Shown here: positions 8,054-15,313 of the stretch, in pieces | How positions within the stretch are numbered: position 1 is the stretch's first letter | Layout: the number at the start of each line of letters is the position of its first letter | DNA from: JBCCFX01 sp039029515 | Lineage (GTDB): Bacteria > Planctomycetota > Phycisphaerae > Phycisphaerales > SM1A02 | DNA: 15,355 nucleotides | Reading direction: 5' to 3' | Assembly: GCA_039029515.1 (NCBI GenBank) | Contig: JBCCFX010000081.1 | Location: 1 to 15,355 of the forward strand | Position numbers and translations under genes: made by a program | The notes under the pieces: model-generated | Told to the model about the DNA's origin: nothing | Seen by the model: the letters and a program-made list of their open reading frames with translations, nothing else | The model's database searches: none

Positions 8054-9214
8054 ATGGCCCGCAAACGCACTCGACCACGTAAGCGGCCACGACGGCTCGC
8101 GGATGACGAGCGACCGCTGGTCGCCGCGCTGCAAACCACACCGCAACTCCGCGCTGCGTTCGAACAGGCGGTCGAAAGATTCAGCGATCTACCGGGCGTC
8201 ATCAGCATCGGCATCGGACGCAAGTTCCATGATCGGACCGAGTCGTACGGCTCGCGGCCGCGCGCGACTGGCGGCCGATGCATCGTGATCTGGGTCGAAC
8301 AGAAGCGGCCGATCGACGAGATCCCGCGCGAGGAACGTATTCCGTCGTACATCTATGTCGAGGTGAAGGGACGGAAGTCGAAGGCGCGCGTGCCGACCGA
8401 TGTCATCGCAGGCGTGCCGGACGACGGCGAACAGGCTGCGAAACTCCCGAGCGCGGGCGATGTCCGTCCCGGTCGCTGGTTCCTGTGCGGGAAACGACCC
8501 GTGTCACGACCTGCGGGAACGTACTCCACCGATGCGTCGTATCGGCGCGGCACCCCCGGCGCGGTGTTCATGATGGGAAACACCGGCTACGCCGTCACAT
8601 CGGCGCATGTCGTCATCAAGGTCAGCGGCGGTACTGTCGACATGCCGACGACGCCGCGCGGGATCGGGGCACGCAGGCGGACATGGTTGAACAGTGGAGA
8701 TGATGCGTTCTTTCCATCGCGCATCCGTCAACAGGGACTCGTCAACGATGCCGTCGTGATTCGACTACCCGATGCGCACATTCCGACGATCACGCCCACG
8801 TTTCCTCCATCGTTTGACGGCACCATCGCAACGCTCGAGGACATTGAATCCGCCCAAGCGCGCGAGAACGGTGCGTTCTTCTGGATCGAGCGCGACCAGA
8901 CTGCCGTTGCGCTGCCGGGTAAACTCCTCACCGGCATGACCGGCGTTTCGCGTTCGTTCGACTGGGGCACGCTGCGCTACGACTTCGTCTGGATCACGCG
9001 ATACACCGAGGACGCGACCAAGAAGGGCGACAGCGGGAGCGGTGTCTTCATTGAAGCCGCCGACGAACCCGGCGTGTCGCGCCTCCTTGGTTTTCACTTC
9101 TTCATGACAGTCCTCGATGGCAACGTCGGACCAGTAAGCCTGTCCGTCGATGCGGACTCGTTTCTTCGCAGCGTGGTCGGTGAGCCGGGCACGGACTTTG
9201 AGTTCGTCACGTGA
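8054..9214 (+). CDS. Trypsin-fold serine protease without a signal peptide
   Basis: The 386-residue protein carries a complete chymotrypsin-like triad in the family's order: His185 in VTSAHVV, Asp232 in LVNDAVVIRL, and Ser327 in KKGDSGSG. The N-terminus is strongly basic (MARKRTRPRKRPRR) with no hydrophobic core, so no Sec or Tat export signal is seen. A small domain (about residues 48-120), with GVISIGIGRK, then a IVIWVEQK strand and VPTDVIAG, resembles the N-terminal domain of bacterial serine peptidases related to plant NAL1. That match is from memory of the pattern. The protein could be cytoplasmic or DNA/RNA-associated through its basic tail. The start follows the lipoprotein stop by seven bases, with only a weak ribosome-binding site, consistent with translational coupling. 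The substrate is unknown. Confidence 0.82.
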   Translation: MARKRTRPRKRPRRLADDERPLVAALQTTPQLRAAFEQAVERFSDLPGVISIGIGRKFHDRTESYGSRPRATGGRCIVIWVEQKRPIDEIPREERIPSYIYVEVKGRKSKARVPTDVIAGVPDDGEQAAKLPSAGDVRPGRWFLCGKRPVSRPAGTYSTDASYRRGTPGAVFMMGNTGYAVTSAHVVIKVSGGTVDMPTTPRGIGARRRTWLNSGDDAFFPSRIRQQGLVNDAVVIRLPDAHIPTITPTFPPSFDGTIATLEDIESAQARENGAFFWIERDQTAVALPGKLLTGMTGVSRSFDWGTLRYDFVWITRYTEDATKKGDSGSGVFIEAADEPGVSRLLGFHFFMTVLDGNVGPVSLSVDADSFLRSVVGEPGTDFEFVT

Positions 9215-9426
9215 ACGTTCCCCGACTGTGTTGGTGAATTGGGCAAGACGCGTGATACGGGAAACGCCTGCCCACGGGCGATCTCCGATAACCCCATGCA
9301 TTACAACTGTTTACCATGAGTGCTGGTTGAATCGGACAGTCGTGTCGGTCATGCTGGTCCTGTGGCTTCTTGTGGCCCGGGAGGAAGATGATGCCGTCCG
9401 AGTGATTCTGTCGCATCGGGCGCCTG
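9215..9426. other. Intergenic region with leader before the Cys-repeat gene
   Basis: No promoter pair is convincing here. An imperfect inverted repeat (GGGCA at 9241-9245, TGCCC at 9269-9273, with mismatches inside and no T tract) could weakly terminate the upstream operon. The right end carries the unusual ribosome-binding site and interrupted leader described separately. Confidence 0.3.
9379..9385 (+). promoter_or_regulatory. Strong ribosome-binding site feeding a six-codon-spaced in-frame stop
   Basis: GGGAGGA precedes ATG 9388 and ATG 9391 (GGAGG is six bases from the second). From these ATGs the frame reads M-M-P-S-E and then TGA at 9403-9405. The same frame reopens and runs into ATG 9427 of the Cys-repeat gene, which itself has no ribosome-binding site. 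It is either a short leader peptide with reinitiation, or the original start of the gene now broken by a stop. Confidence 0.6.
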
Positions 9427-12400
9427 ATGGTGCTCGTCATCACAGTGAGTGTCGTGTTCGGTGCGACGGAGGCGGCGTCTGCCAGCGAGAAGCCCGGCGC
9501 ATGTTGTCTTCCAGATGGCACCTGCAATGACAGCACCACGCTCGACGATTGCGGCACGATGGGCGGGATGTTCCAGGGCGATGCGTCGTCCTGTAGTGAC
9601 GTCATGTGTCCGCAGCCGACCGGTGCCTGCTGCTTCGGCAGTGGTGCGTGCTCAAATGGCGACACCATGTTGGAATGCGAGAACGCCGGCGGATCGTACG
9701 TTGGCGACGGGTCGACGTGTGCTTCAGGCATCTGTTCCGGCGTCTGTTGTTTCAGCAGCGGGCAGTGCATCGTCACGATCCCGGACTCGTGCATCGGTGG
9801 CAGTGGCGTATTCATGGGCATTGGCCTGACATGTGACGACGTCATGTGCACGCCAACCATCGGCGGCTGCTGTTTCGACGACGCGATGTGTACTCCCGCC
9901 GTGACACAGTCTGAATGTGATGCCATTGGTGGCTCCTACCTTGGCGATGGGGTGAATTGCGGTCAAGGCGCGTGCGTTGGCGCGTGTTGCCAGACGAATG
10001 GAACGTGCAATGTGACCGACTCCGGGCTCTGCGCGTCGATCGGTGGCGCGATCTTCGGCGGCTTCGGCACCACGTGCGCTGATATTTCCTGTGCACCTGC
10101 GGCGGGCGCGTGCTGCCTCATGTCGGGTCCGTGTTCTCCGAGTGAGACCCAGGTTGATTGTGAGAACAGCGGCGGAACATATCTCGGTGATGGAACAACA
10201 TGCGCCTCGGCCGTCTGTCTTGGCGCGTGCTGCCGGACCACTGGCGTCTGTACCCAATCCACCATTGCCTCGTGCGCCGCGTTTGCTGGTGCCGTGTTTA
10301 GTGGACCGGGAACATCGTGCGAGGACATCGTGTGCGTTGATCAACTCGGCGCATGCTGCTTTCCGACCGGGAACTGCATCAACAACATCACTGAGCCGGT
10401 GTGTACAAATCAGGGCGGCAACTTCGAAGGCGTTGGCGTGTCGTGCGGTGATGTCTTCTGCCAAGACCTGATGGGCGCATGCTGCTTGCCAGACGGCGAA
10501 TGTCAATTCATCGGCGCAGCGGCATGCGGGAATCTTGGCGGCACCTTCCAGGGCGGCGGCGTGATGTGCGCTGACGTCGACTGTCCTCTGCTCACCGGTG
10601 CGTGCTGCTTCAGTCCGACGCTCTGCGAATTCCGAACCGAAGAGCAATGCGGCGAAGATGGCGGCATGTTCCTGGGTATCGGCAGCGAGTGCGATGGAAC
10701 GAACTGCCCCGATGACGCTATGGGCGCCTGCTGTTTCAGCGATGGCGAGTGCTTCGTTGACATCGAAGACGACTGCACCGCGCAGGGTGGCGCCTACCAG
10801 GGCGATGACTCGATGTGTGAAGTGTTGTCGTGCCTTGGTGCGTGCTGCAACGATGTCGGATCGTGCCAGCTTATTGATGAGGATTCCTGCGCCGATGAAG
10901 GCGGCACCTTCCTCGGCCTCGATTCTTCGTGTGATCCGAATCCATGCCCGCAGCAATCTGGCGCGTGCTGCTTCGCGGACAGCATGTGTTTCGAGACCAA
11001 CGAAGATACCTGTGACAAGAGTGGTGGCGAGTACCAACTCAATGGGTCGACGTGTGATCCCAGCCCGTGTCCGATTCTCGGTGCGTGTTGTTTCGTGGAT
11101 GGCAGTTGCCAGGATGCCCAATCTGAAGACGCGTGCGAAAACTTCGGCGGCGAATATCAGGGCAACCTCACGGACTGCAAGGAAGCCGACTGTCCGATCT
11201 TTGGCGCCTGCTGCATGCTTGACGGCTCGTGCGCGGATCTCACATCTGCCGACTGCATGATCGTCGGTGGTGACTACCAGGGCGATGGCACATTCTGTGG
11301 CGCGATCACGTTCGGCCCGCAGGGCGTCGTCTGTCCGCCGCCGATCGACGACACCGGCGAACCCGGCTGGAACTGGGTGGATAATCAGATTGAACTCACC
11401 GGCGATCAGTCGGTGTACTGGTCGGTCCTGACCGGCCAACCGCTTGGCGTTTCACCGTTCAGCGTGCTCGATCCGGGCATGCCGCCGGGCCGACCTGATC
11501 CTGCGGGCGGCACCGATCGCGTGCTGCGCGGCTACATCGTTGGCTACGCAGTCAATGCAAATGGTGAGGAAATTCGCTGGGATCATCTCAGCGCGACCGT
11601 CACCACGGTGAATTATCGAGACATGACCGCATGGGAATACGCGGCATCCGCGTTCCAGGTCGCCGATCCATTGGTTGCGCACGGCGCACCCACAGGAACG
11701 ACGGGCGTGCTTTCGCTCGATGGCCAGGAATACGTCAGCGGCTACGACCTGCTGCTGTGGAACTTCATCGCATCCAACGCCGCACCGTACGGCGCACCGA
11801 CGCTGTCCACCCTGACGTTGCACCCGCTCGATGCTGACTTCCGCCAGGAGACCGATGGTCCGGTCACGACGAAAGCATCCTTCGAGATCTGGAACGAGAA
11901 CGAATTCAAATTCTCCGGCACGGATCGATGCATCACGTGTTGGGACAAGACGCTCGTGAACTTCATCGCGCCGCCAAACAGCCTTGTGCTGCAGACGCTG
12001 CAGACGAACGTCGGCAAGGCGCGCATCGATGGGTTGCAGAGCATGCTGTGCGACGTCGACTTCGATCCTGCTGACGGTCAGCCTCTGGGGCTCGACCCGC
12101 GCGATGTGGTCAGCCAGGCATCACCGTTGCTTGGTGTGGCGAAGTACGACATCGAGTTCGCGGCGAGCCGCGCGACCTTTGGCGGGAACCTCGTTGGCAT
12201 GGGCACGCAGTCGGCGGAGTTTTTGGTCGACTTCGTAAGCGCGCCGCCGTCCGACCCAACGATCTCGACGACCGAGACGTCAGATGCGAATGACGCGGCT
12301 GACCGTCTGATTGAGGTCACTCGAGGCATTGATGATGGTGGCGGTGATGAGGAAGCGCCGTTCGGACCGGGCATGGGTCGAACAGAGACATCCGTGAAGG

Positions 12401-12549
12401 GAAGCCTGATTGTGATCTCGGACATCGAATTGCGCTGGGACATGGTCGGCATGCCGGTGCAGGACGTGTTCATTCAGGCCACCAACGATTTCCCGGATGA
12501 TGTCCGCGTCCAGTTCTACTTCGTGAACGGCGATGCCATCACACCGTGA
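9427..12549 (+). CDS. Secreted protein with fifteen six-cysteine GACC repeats and an unknown C-terminal domain
   Basis: The 1040-residue product starts with a hydrophobic stretch (MVLVITVSVVFG) and a likely cleavage site ATEAASA, so it is probably secreted. Residues 24-639 are fifteen tandem units of 38-47 residues, each with the pattern G-A-C-C, Cys near position 10, Cys near 18-19, Gly-Gly with an aromatic residue, Cys near 32 and Cys near 38. Six Cys per unit could form three disulfides, giving a stiff extracellular rod. The remaining 400 residues are Cys-poor, with Trp- and Gly-rich beta-like sequence and an acidic Gly/Asp/Glu linker near 965-990. I do not recognise that domain. Cys-Cys repeats of this style are common in planctomycete secreted proteins, with unknown function. 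No transmembrane anchor, dockerin or sorting tail is seen at the C-terminus. The start is uncertain because of the TGA at 9403. Confidence 0.85.
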   Translation: MVLVITVSVVFGATEAASASEKPGACCLPDGTCNDSTTLDDCGTMGGMFQGDASSCSDVMCPQPTGACCFGSGACSNGDTMLECENAGGSYVGDGSTCASGICSGVCCFSSGQCIVTIPDSCIGGSGVFMGIGLTCDDVMCTPTIGGCCFDDAMCTPAVTQSECDAIGGSYLGDGVNCGQGACVGACCQTNGTCNVTDSGLCASIGGAIFGGFGTTCADISCAPAAGACCLMSGPCSPSETQVDCENSGGTYLGDGTTCASAVCLGACCRTTGVCTQSTIASCAAFAGAVFSGPGTSCEDIVCVDQLGACCFPTGNCINNITEPVCTNQGGNFEGVGVSCGDVFCQDLMGACCLPDGECQFIGAAACGNLGGTFQGGGVMCADVDCPLLTGACCFSPTLCEFRTEEQCGEDGGMFLGIGSECDGTNCPDDAMGACCFSDGECFVDIEDDCTAQGGAYQGDDSMCEVLSCLGACCNDVGSCQLIDEDSCADEGGTFLGLDSSCDPNPCPQQSGACCFADSMCFETNEDTCDKSGGEYQLNGSTCDPSPCPILGACCFVDGSCQDAQSEDACENFGGEYQGNLTDCKEADCPIFGACCMLDGSCADLTSADCMIVGGDYQGDGTFCGAITFGPQGVVCPPPIDDTGEPGWNWVDNQIELTGDQSVYWSVLTGQPLGVSPFSVLDPGMPPGRPDPAGGTDRVLRGYIVGYAVNANGEEIRWDHLSATVTTVNYRDMTAWEYAASAFQVADPLVAHGAPTGTTGVLSLDGQEYVSGYDLLLWNFIASNAAPYGAPTLSTLTLHPLDADFRQETDGPVTTKASFEIWNENEFKFSGTDRCITCWDKTLVNFIAPPNSLVLQTLQTNVGKARIDGLQSMLCDVDFDPADGQPLGLDPRDVVSQASPLLGVAKYDIEFAASRATFGGNLVGMGTQSAEFLVDFVSAPPSDPTISTTETSDANDAADRLIEVTRGIDDGGGDEEAPFGPGMGRTETSVKGSLIVISDIELRWDMVGMPVQDVFIQATNDFPDDVRVQFYFVNGDAITP
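9496..11343 (+). repeat. Fifteen coding tandem repeats of about 114-141 bp
   Basis: Units begin at 9496, 9622, 9739, 9862, 9979, 10105, 10222, 10348, 10474, 10597, 10723, 10837, 10960, 11080 and 11203. Each opens with a Gly-Ala/Val/Gly-Cys-Cys codon block, usually GGCGCNTGCTGC-like. Conservation is at the protein level, in the six Cys and the central Gly-Gly, while third positions and non-Cys residues have diverged, so this is an old expansion maintained by selection. Units 2-7 (9622-10347) also show a two-unit period. Confidence 0.9.
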
Positions 12550-12612
12550 TCAACTGATCCACGCGGGCCGGCGACGATCTCGAAAACTCGGCGCGAGCTG
12601 AATCGTGGGGTA

Positions 12613-12640
12613 TTGACCTGCGCAGACCGTGCTCTAGCAT
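12613..12640 (+). promoter_or_regulatory. Candidate sigma-70-type promoter of the tRNase Z-like gene
   Basis: TTGACC (12613-12618) and TAGCAT (12635-12640) are separated by 16 bases. Five of six and four of six bases match the consensus hexamers. Transcription would start near 12647, giving a leader of about 48 bases. It lies in the 145-base gap after the Cys-repeat gene. Confidence 0.5.
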
Positions 12641-12682
12641 GTGCCTGTCACAACAGCCCAACGACGCGAGAGCGGCGTTGAC

Positions 12683-12686
12683 GGAG
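12683..12686 (+). promoter_or_regulatory. Ribosome-binding site that decides the start of the tRNase Z-like gene
   Basis: GGAG sits eight bases before ATG 12695. The in-frame ATG-like codon at 12641 would fall at the end of the predicted -10 element and adds 18 residues without family similarity, so 12695 is preferred. Confidence 0.65.
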
Positions 12687-12694
12687 ATTCTCAC

Positions 12695-13609
12695 ATGCTG
12701 CCGAAGGCACCCCCGCGCGTGGGGCAGGTTGGTTTTCTGTATCTTCCGCCCTACCGAATTCAGGGCATCAGCATCGCGGGCGAACAGACCGTCGTGCAGG
12801 TGCCGGAGCTCGACCTCAACTTTGACATCGGCTTGTGTCCGCGCATTGCGTTGGCGGCGTCGTATACGGCGATCAGCCACGGGCACATGGATCACATCGC
12901 CGGCCTGCCGTACTACTTCAGCCAGCGCATGTTCCAGCGCATGGGCGTGGGAACATGTCTGTGTCACGAGAAGATTGCGCCCGCGATCGAGCGCATGATG
13001 CGCGGCTGGGTGGATCTCGAGCAACAGTCGACGCGTCACGAAGTGATCGGGCTCGCGCCGGATGAAGAGTTTGAGATCAAGAACAATATTATGCTGCGCG
13101 CGATCGAAGTGAGTCACACCGTACCCGCGCTCGGGTACTCCGTGATCGAACGGCGCAGCAAACTTCGTGAAGAGTTTCGCGATCTGCCGCAAGAGAAACT
13201 GCGCGAATTGAAACGCGCGGGCACAGAGATCACGCGCGAACTCCAGATTCCACTGATCGCCTACACCGGTGATACGGAACTAGGTCCCTATCTATACCGA
13301 GACGAATTCGCCCTGGCGAAGGTTGTTGTCTCAGAATGCACGTTTTTTGAGGATGATCACGAATCGCGTGCATCGGTGGGCAAACACATGCACGTGACGG
13401 ATCTCGCGAAACTTCTCGAAACGTGGCAAGCCGAACACATCGTACTCGTTCACCTCTCGCGCCGAACAAACATTGTTGCATCGCGCGAAAAACTTGTCGA
13501 GCTTGTTGGTGAAGAGCAGGCGTCGCGCGTTCATTTTCTGATGGATCATCGGTCTGCGCGCAGTCGGTACGAACGTCAACTGCAGGACGCTGAGGCGCAC
13601 GCATCGTGA
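12695..13609 (+). CDS. Metallo-beta-lactamase-fold hydrolase, probable short-form tRNase Z
   Basis: The 304-residue protein has the zinc-binding motif SHGHMDH (His62, His64, Asp66, His67), followed by a His at 141 (SHTVPALGY), Asp193 in YTGDTE and His253 in LVHLSRR. This is the metal-ligand order of tRNase Z, the endonuclease that trims tRNA 3' ends. The central block with SKLREEFRDLP, then ELKRAGTEIT and YTGDT, closely recalls plant cytosolic TRZ1-type and cyanobacterial short-form enzymes rather than E. coli-type RNase BN. This rests on remembered family sequence, so a related MBL hydrolase remains possible. It is cytoplasmic by lack of a signal. It appears to be transcribed alone, with its own promoter upstream and a 225-base gap before dnaA. 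Confidence 0.85.
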   Translation: MLPKAPPRVGQVGFLYLPPYRIQGISIAGEQTVVQVPELDLNFDIGLCPRIALAASYTAISHGHMDHIAGLPYYFSQRMFQRMGVGTCLCHEKIAPAIERMMRGWVDLEQQSTRHEVIGLAPDEEFEIKNNIMLRAIEVSHTVPALGYSVIERRSKLREEFRDLPQEKLRELKRAGTEITRELQIPLIAYTGDTELGPYLYRDEFALAKVVVSECTFFEDDHESRASVGKHMHVTDLAKLLETWQAEHIVLVHLSRRTNIVASREKLVELVGEEQASRVHFLMDHRSARSRYERQLQDAEAHAS

Positions 13610-13834
13610 ACGAAGTGCGCACATGTCCCGCGAATCTTGTGGAGTTTGGTTGACGACCGAGTGAGCGTGACGTAGATTCTCTCCACCTTTGAGCGTCCAT
13701 GGTGTGCCGCTCAGTTTCGTCATGCAGCACAAAGTCAATGGTGGGACTTGCTGGTGACCCTGATTAGACCTCTTCGCGTGACGACTGTCAGGACTTCGGA
13801 CGTCACGTCAAAACGCTGAACTTGGTGGGGCTCC
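13610..13834 (+). other. dnaA upstream region and leader
   Basis: No gene is seen here. The region contains the candidate dnaA promoter at 13650-13678. It also holds a 7-bp inverted repeat with CGTGACG at 13777-13783 and CGTCACG at 13801-13807 separated by 17 bases, in what would be the leader RNA. The TGACG core also occurs in the -35 element and just before the -10. No consensus DnaA box is present; the best match (TGTGGAGTT near 13638) has six of nine bases. A GGTGGGG four bases before ATG 13835 serves as ribosome-binding site. Confidence 0.4.
13650..13678 (+). promoter_or_regulatory. Candidate sigma-70-type promoter of dnaA
   Basis: TTGACG (13650-13655, five of six consensus bases) and TAGATT (13673-13678, four of six) are 17 bases apart, the ideal spacing. 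Transcription would begin near 13685 and leave a leader of about 150 bases. Confidence 0.55.
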
Positions 13835-15232
13835 ATGGGGCGACCTGATCCACACGTCAAGCAGGCTATCCTTGCGCAACTGCGTCAGAATTACCCGAAC
13901 ATGTGCCGGCACTGGTTCGAGGATATCGAGCCGATCGATATCAACGGCGGCACATTGCGACTGCTCGTTCGAGAGCCCGTCCAGCTTCGGTATCTGCAAC
14001 GTTGCTGCGTCGATCAGTTCACGGAAGCGGCACAGGCCGTTACCGGCCTGCTGCTCGCCGTTCGGTTCATCGGCGAAGCCGAGCTGACCGAAGAAGGCCG
14101 TATCGGTGATGACGCCGAAGCGACTGCGGGCGCACCGCTTGCCGGTGGCGATGGCTTCATCACACCCGATGACGACATGCTGCTCAGTCCGGACTACTCC
14201 TTCGACACCTATGTCGTCGGTCCCGGCAACGAGTTGGCGCACGCAGGCGCGAAAGCCGTCGCAACGAAACCGGGCAAGGCATACAACCCGTTCTTCGTGC
14301 ACGGCGGTGTCGGCATGGGCAAGACGCACTTGCTGCAAGCGATCTGCCAGACCGCAATGCGTACCAATCCGTCACTGCGCATCTACTACATCTCGTGCAA
14401 TGCATTCATGAACCAGTTCATGGATGCCGTTCAGGCGGGCCAGATGGCGGAGTTCCGACATCGCTACCGTCACGTGGACATGCTCCTGATCGATGACATC
14501 CATGACCTCGCGACCCGCGACCGAACACAGGAAGAATTCTTCCACACGTTCAACTCGCTCTATCAGACCGGTCGCCAGATCGTGCTGAGCTCAGATGCAC
14601 CGCCGGTCGAGATCCCCCATCTGGAGGAACGTCTGACCAGCCGGTTCAACTGCGGGCTGGTCGCTCGCATCGAAAAGCCGAGCTACGAGACGCGCGTCAC
14701 GATTCTTCGCAGCAAGGCAAAGCTTCGCACGCTCGAGATGCCGGAAGACGTGCTGAGCTATATCGCCGCCAAGATCGACACGAACATTCGGGAACTGGAA
14801 GGCGCGATCAATCGTCTTCAGGGTCTGGCCATGGTGAATGGATCGAAGATCACCCTGGATCTCGCGAAGCAGGCCATCGGCGAGCAGTTCGGCGGTTCGG
14901 ACGGCCCGCAGTCCCCCACCGTCCAGATGATCATCGACACGATCACGAATTACTACGACGTGAAGCTGACGGATCTCCTGTCCAAGCGTCGGCACAAGTC
15001 CATCGCGCTGCCGCGACAGATCGGCATGTGGCTGACCCGAAAGCACACGCGATACAGCCTCGAGGAGATCGGCGGCTACTTCGGCGGCCGTGACCACACG
15101 ACGGTCATGCACGCGATTCGCACGATCGATAGCAAGCGACAGTCGCTGCCGAAGCTCGATCAAGACGTATCACGACTTGAAGACCGCCTGCGCCAGCGCA
15201 GCGGCGAAGAGACCACCGCCGAATCAGCGTGA
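13835..15232 (+). CDS. dnaA: Chromosomal replication initiator DnaA
   Basis: The 465-residue protein unwinds the replication origin after binding DnaA boxes. Domain I spans about residues 1-80, a variable linker about 81-115, and the AAA+ domain about 120-345 with Walker A GGVGMGKT (157-164), Walker B LLIDD (217-221), the TQEEFFHTFNSL block (231-242), sensor 1 LSSD (251-254) and the arginine-finger motif SRF (269-271). The DNA-binding domain IV (about 360-450) includes LPRQIGMWLTRKHT and the signature GRDHTTVMHA (418-427). Length is normal. Several usually conserved AAA+ positions differ (Ala255 where Arg is usual, Cys273 where Trp is usual), which looks like lineage divergence. The start has GGTGGGG four bases upstream. 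It appears monocistronic within this window. Confidence 0.98.
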   Translation: MGRPDPHVKQAILAQLRQNYPNMCRHWFEDIEPIDINGGTLRLLVREPVQLRYLQRCCVDQFTEAAQAVTGLLLAVRFIGEAELTEEGRIGDDAEATAGAPLAGGDGFITPDDDMLLSPDYSFDTYVVGPGNELAHAGAKAVATKPGKAYNPFFVHGGVGMGKTHLLQAICQTAMRTNPSLRIYYISCNAFMNQFMDAVQAGQMAEFRHRYRHVDMLLIDDIHDLATRDRTQEEFFHTFNSLYQTGRQIVLSSDAPPVEIPHLEERLTSRFNCGLVARIEKPSYETRVTILRSKAKLRTLEMPEDVLSYIAAKIDTNIRELEGAINRLQGLAMVNGSKITLDLAKQAIGEQFGGSDGPQSPTVQMIIDTITNYYDVKLTDLLSKRRHKSIALPRQIGMWLTRKHTRYSLEEIGGYFGGRDHTTVMHAIRTIDSKRQSLPKLDQDVSRLEDRLRQRSGEETTAESA

Positions 15233-15249
15233 ATACACGCGGCATCGTT

Positions 15250-15258
15250 TGTGGATAA
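15250..15258 (-). promoter_or_regulatory. Perfect consensus DnaA box downstream of dnaA
   Basis: The plus strand reads TGTGGATAA, the exact reverse complement of the consensus TTATCCACA. It lies 18 bases after the dnaA stop codon, in non-coding DNA. Origins are often placed in the dnaA-dnaN gap, so this may be the first box of oriC, or an autoregulatory site. Only one perfect box is visible before the window ends. Confidence 0.6.
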
Positions 15259-15282
15259 CTCAACATCATGCGCACATACTGC

Positions 15283-15313
15283 CGACGGTCGGAACGCCAT
15301 GTTCCGGCCGTCG
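15283..15313 (+). terminator. Hairpin after dnaA, possible terminator
   Basis: The arms are 15283-15295 and 15301-15313, giving a 13-bp stem with a single T-G wobble and a five-base loop (GCCAT). The stem is strong, but the following sequence (TGTCGTTTGG) has only a short T run, so termination may be inefficient. It could instead be an origin-associated inverted repeat. Confidence 0.5.

Noticed and set aside
9241..9273. Rho-independent terminator after the protease gene
   Set aside because: Only five outer base pairs are clean, inner pairs need bulges, and there is no T tract.
9403..9405. TGA as selenocysteine codon
   Set aside because: No enzyme context for selenocysteine exists in a signal peptide, and no clear stem-loop follows at the expected distance; it falls among leader codons.
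9496..11343. CRISPR-like periodicity of about 120 bp
   Set aside because: The period tracks protein repeats in a continuous reading frame, with no identical direct repeats or uniform spacers.
11375..11385. DnaA-box-like GGTGGATAA
   Set aside because: It has one mismatch and lies inside coding sequence, so chance is the simplest explanation.
9724..11439. 571-residue open frame on the minus strand opposite the Cys repeats
   Set aside because: It is rich in Ala, Arg and Thr with no recognisable domain, and it mirrors the periodic Cys codons of the plus strand. It is a by-product of repeat composition.
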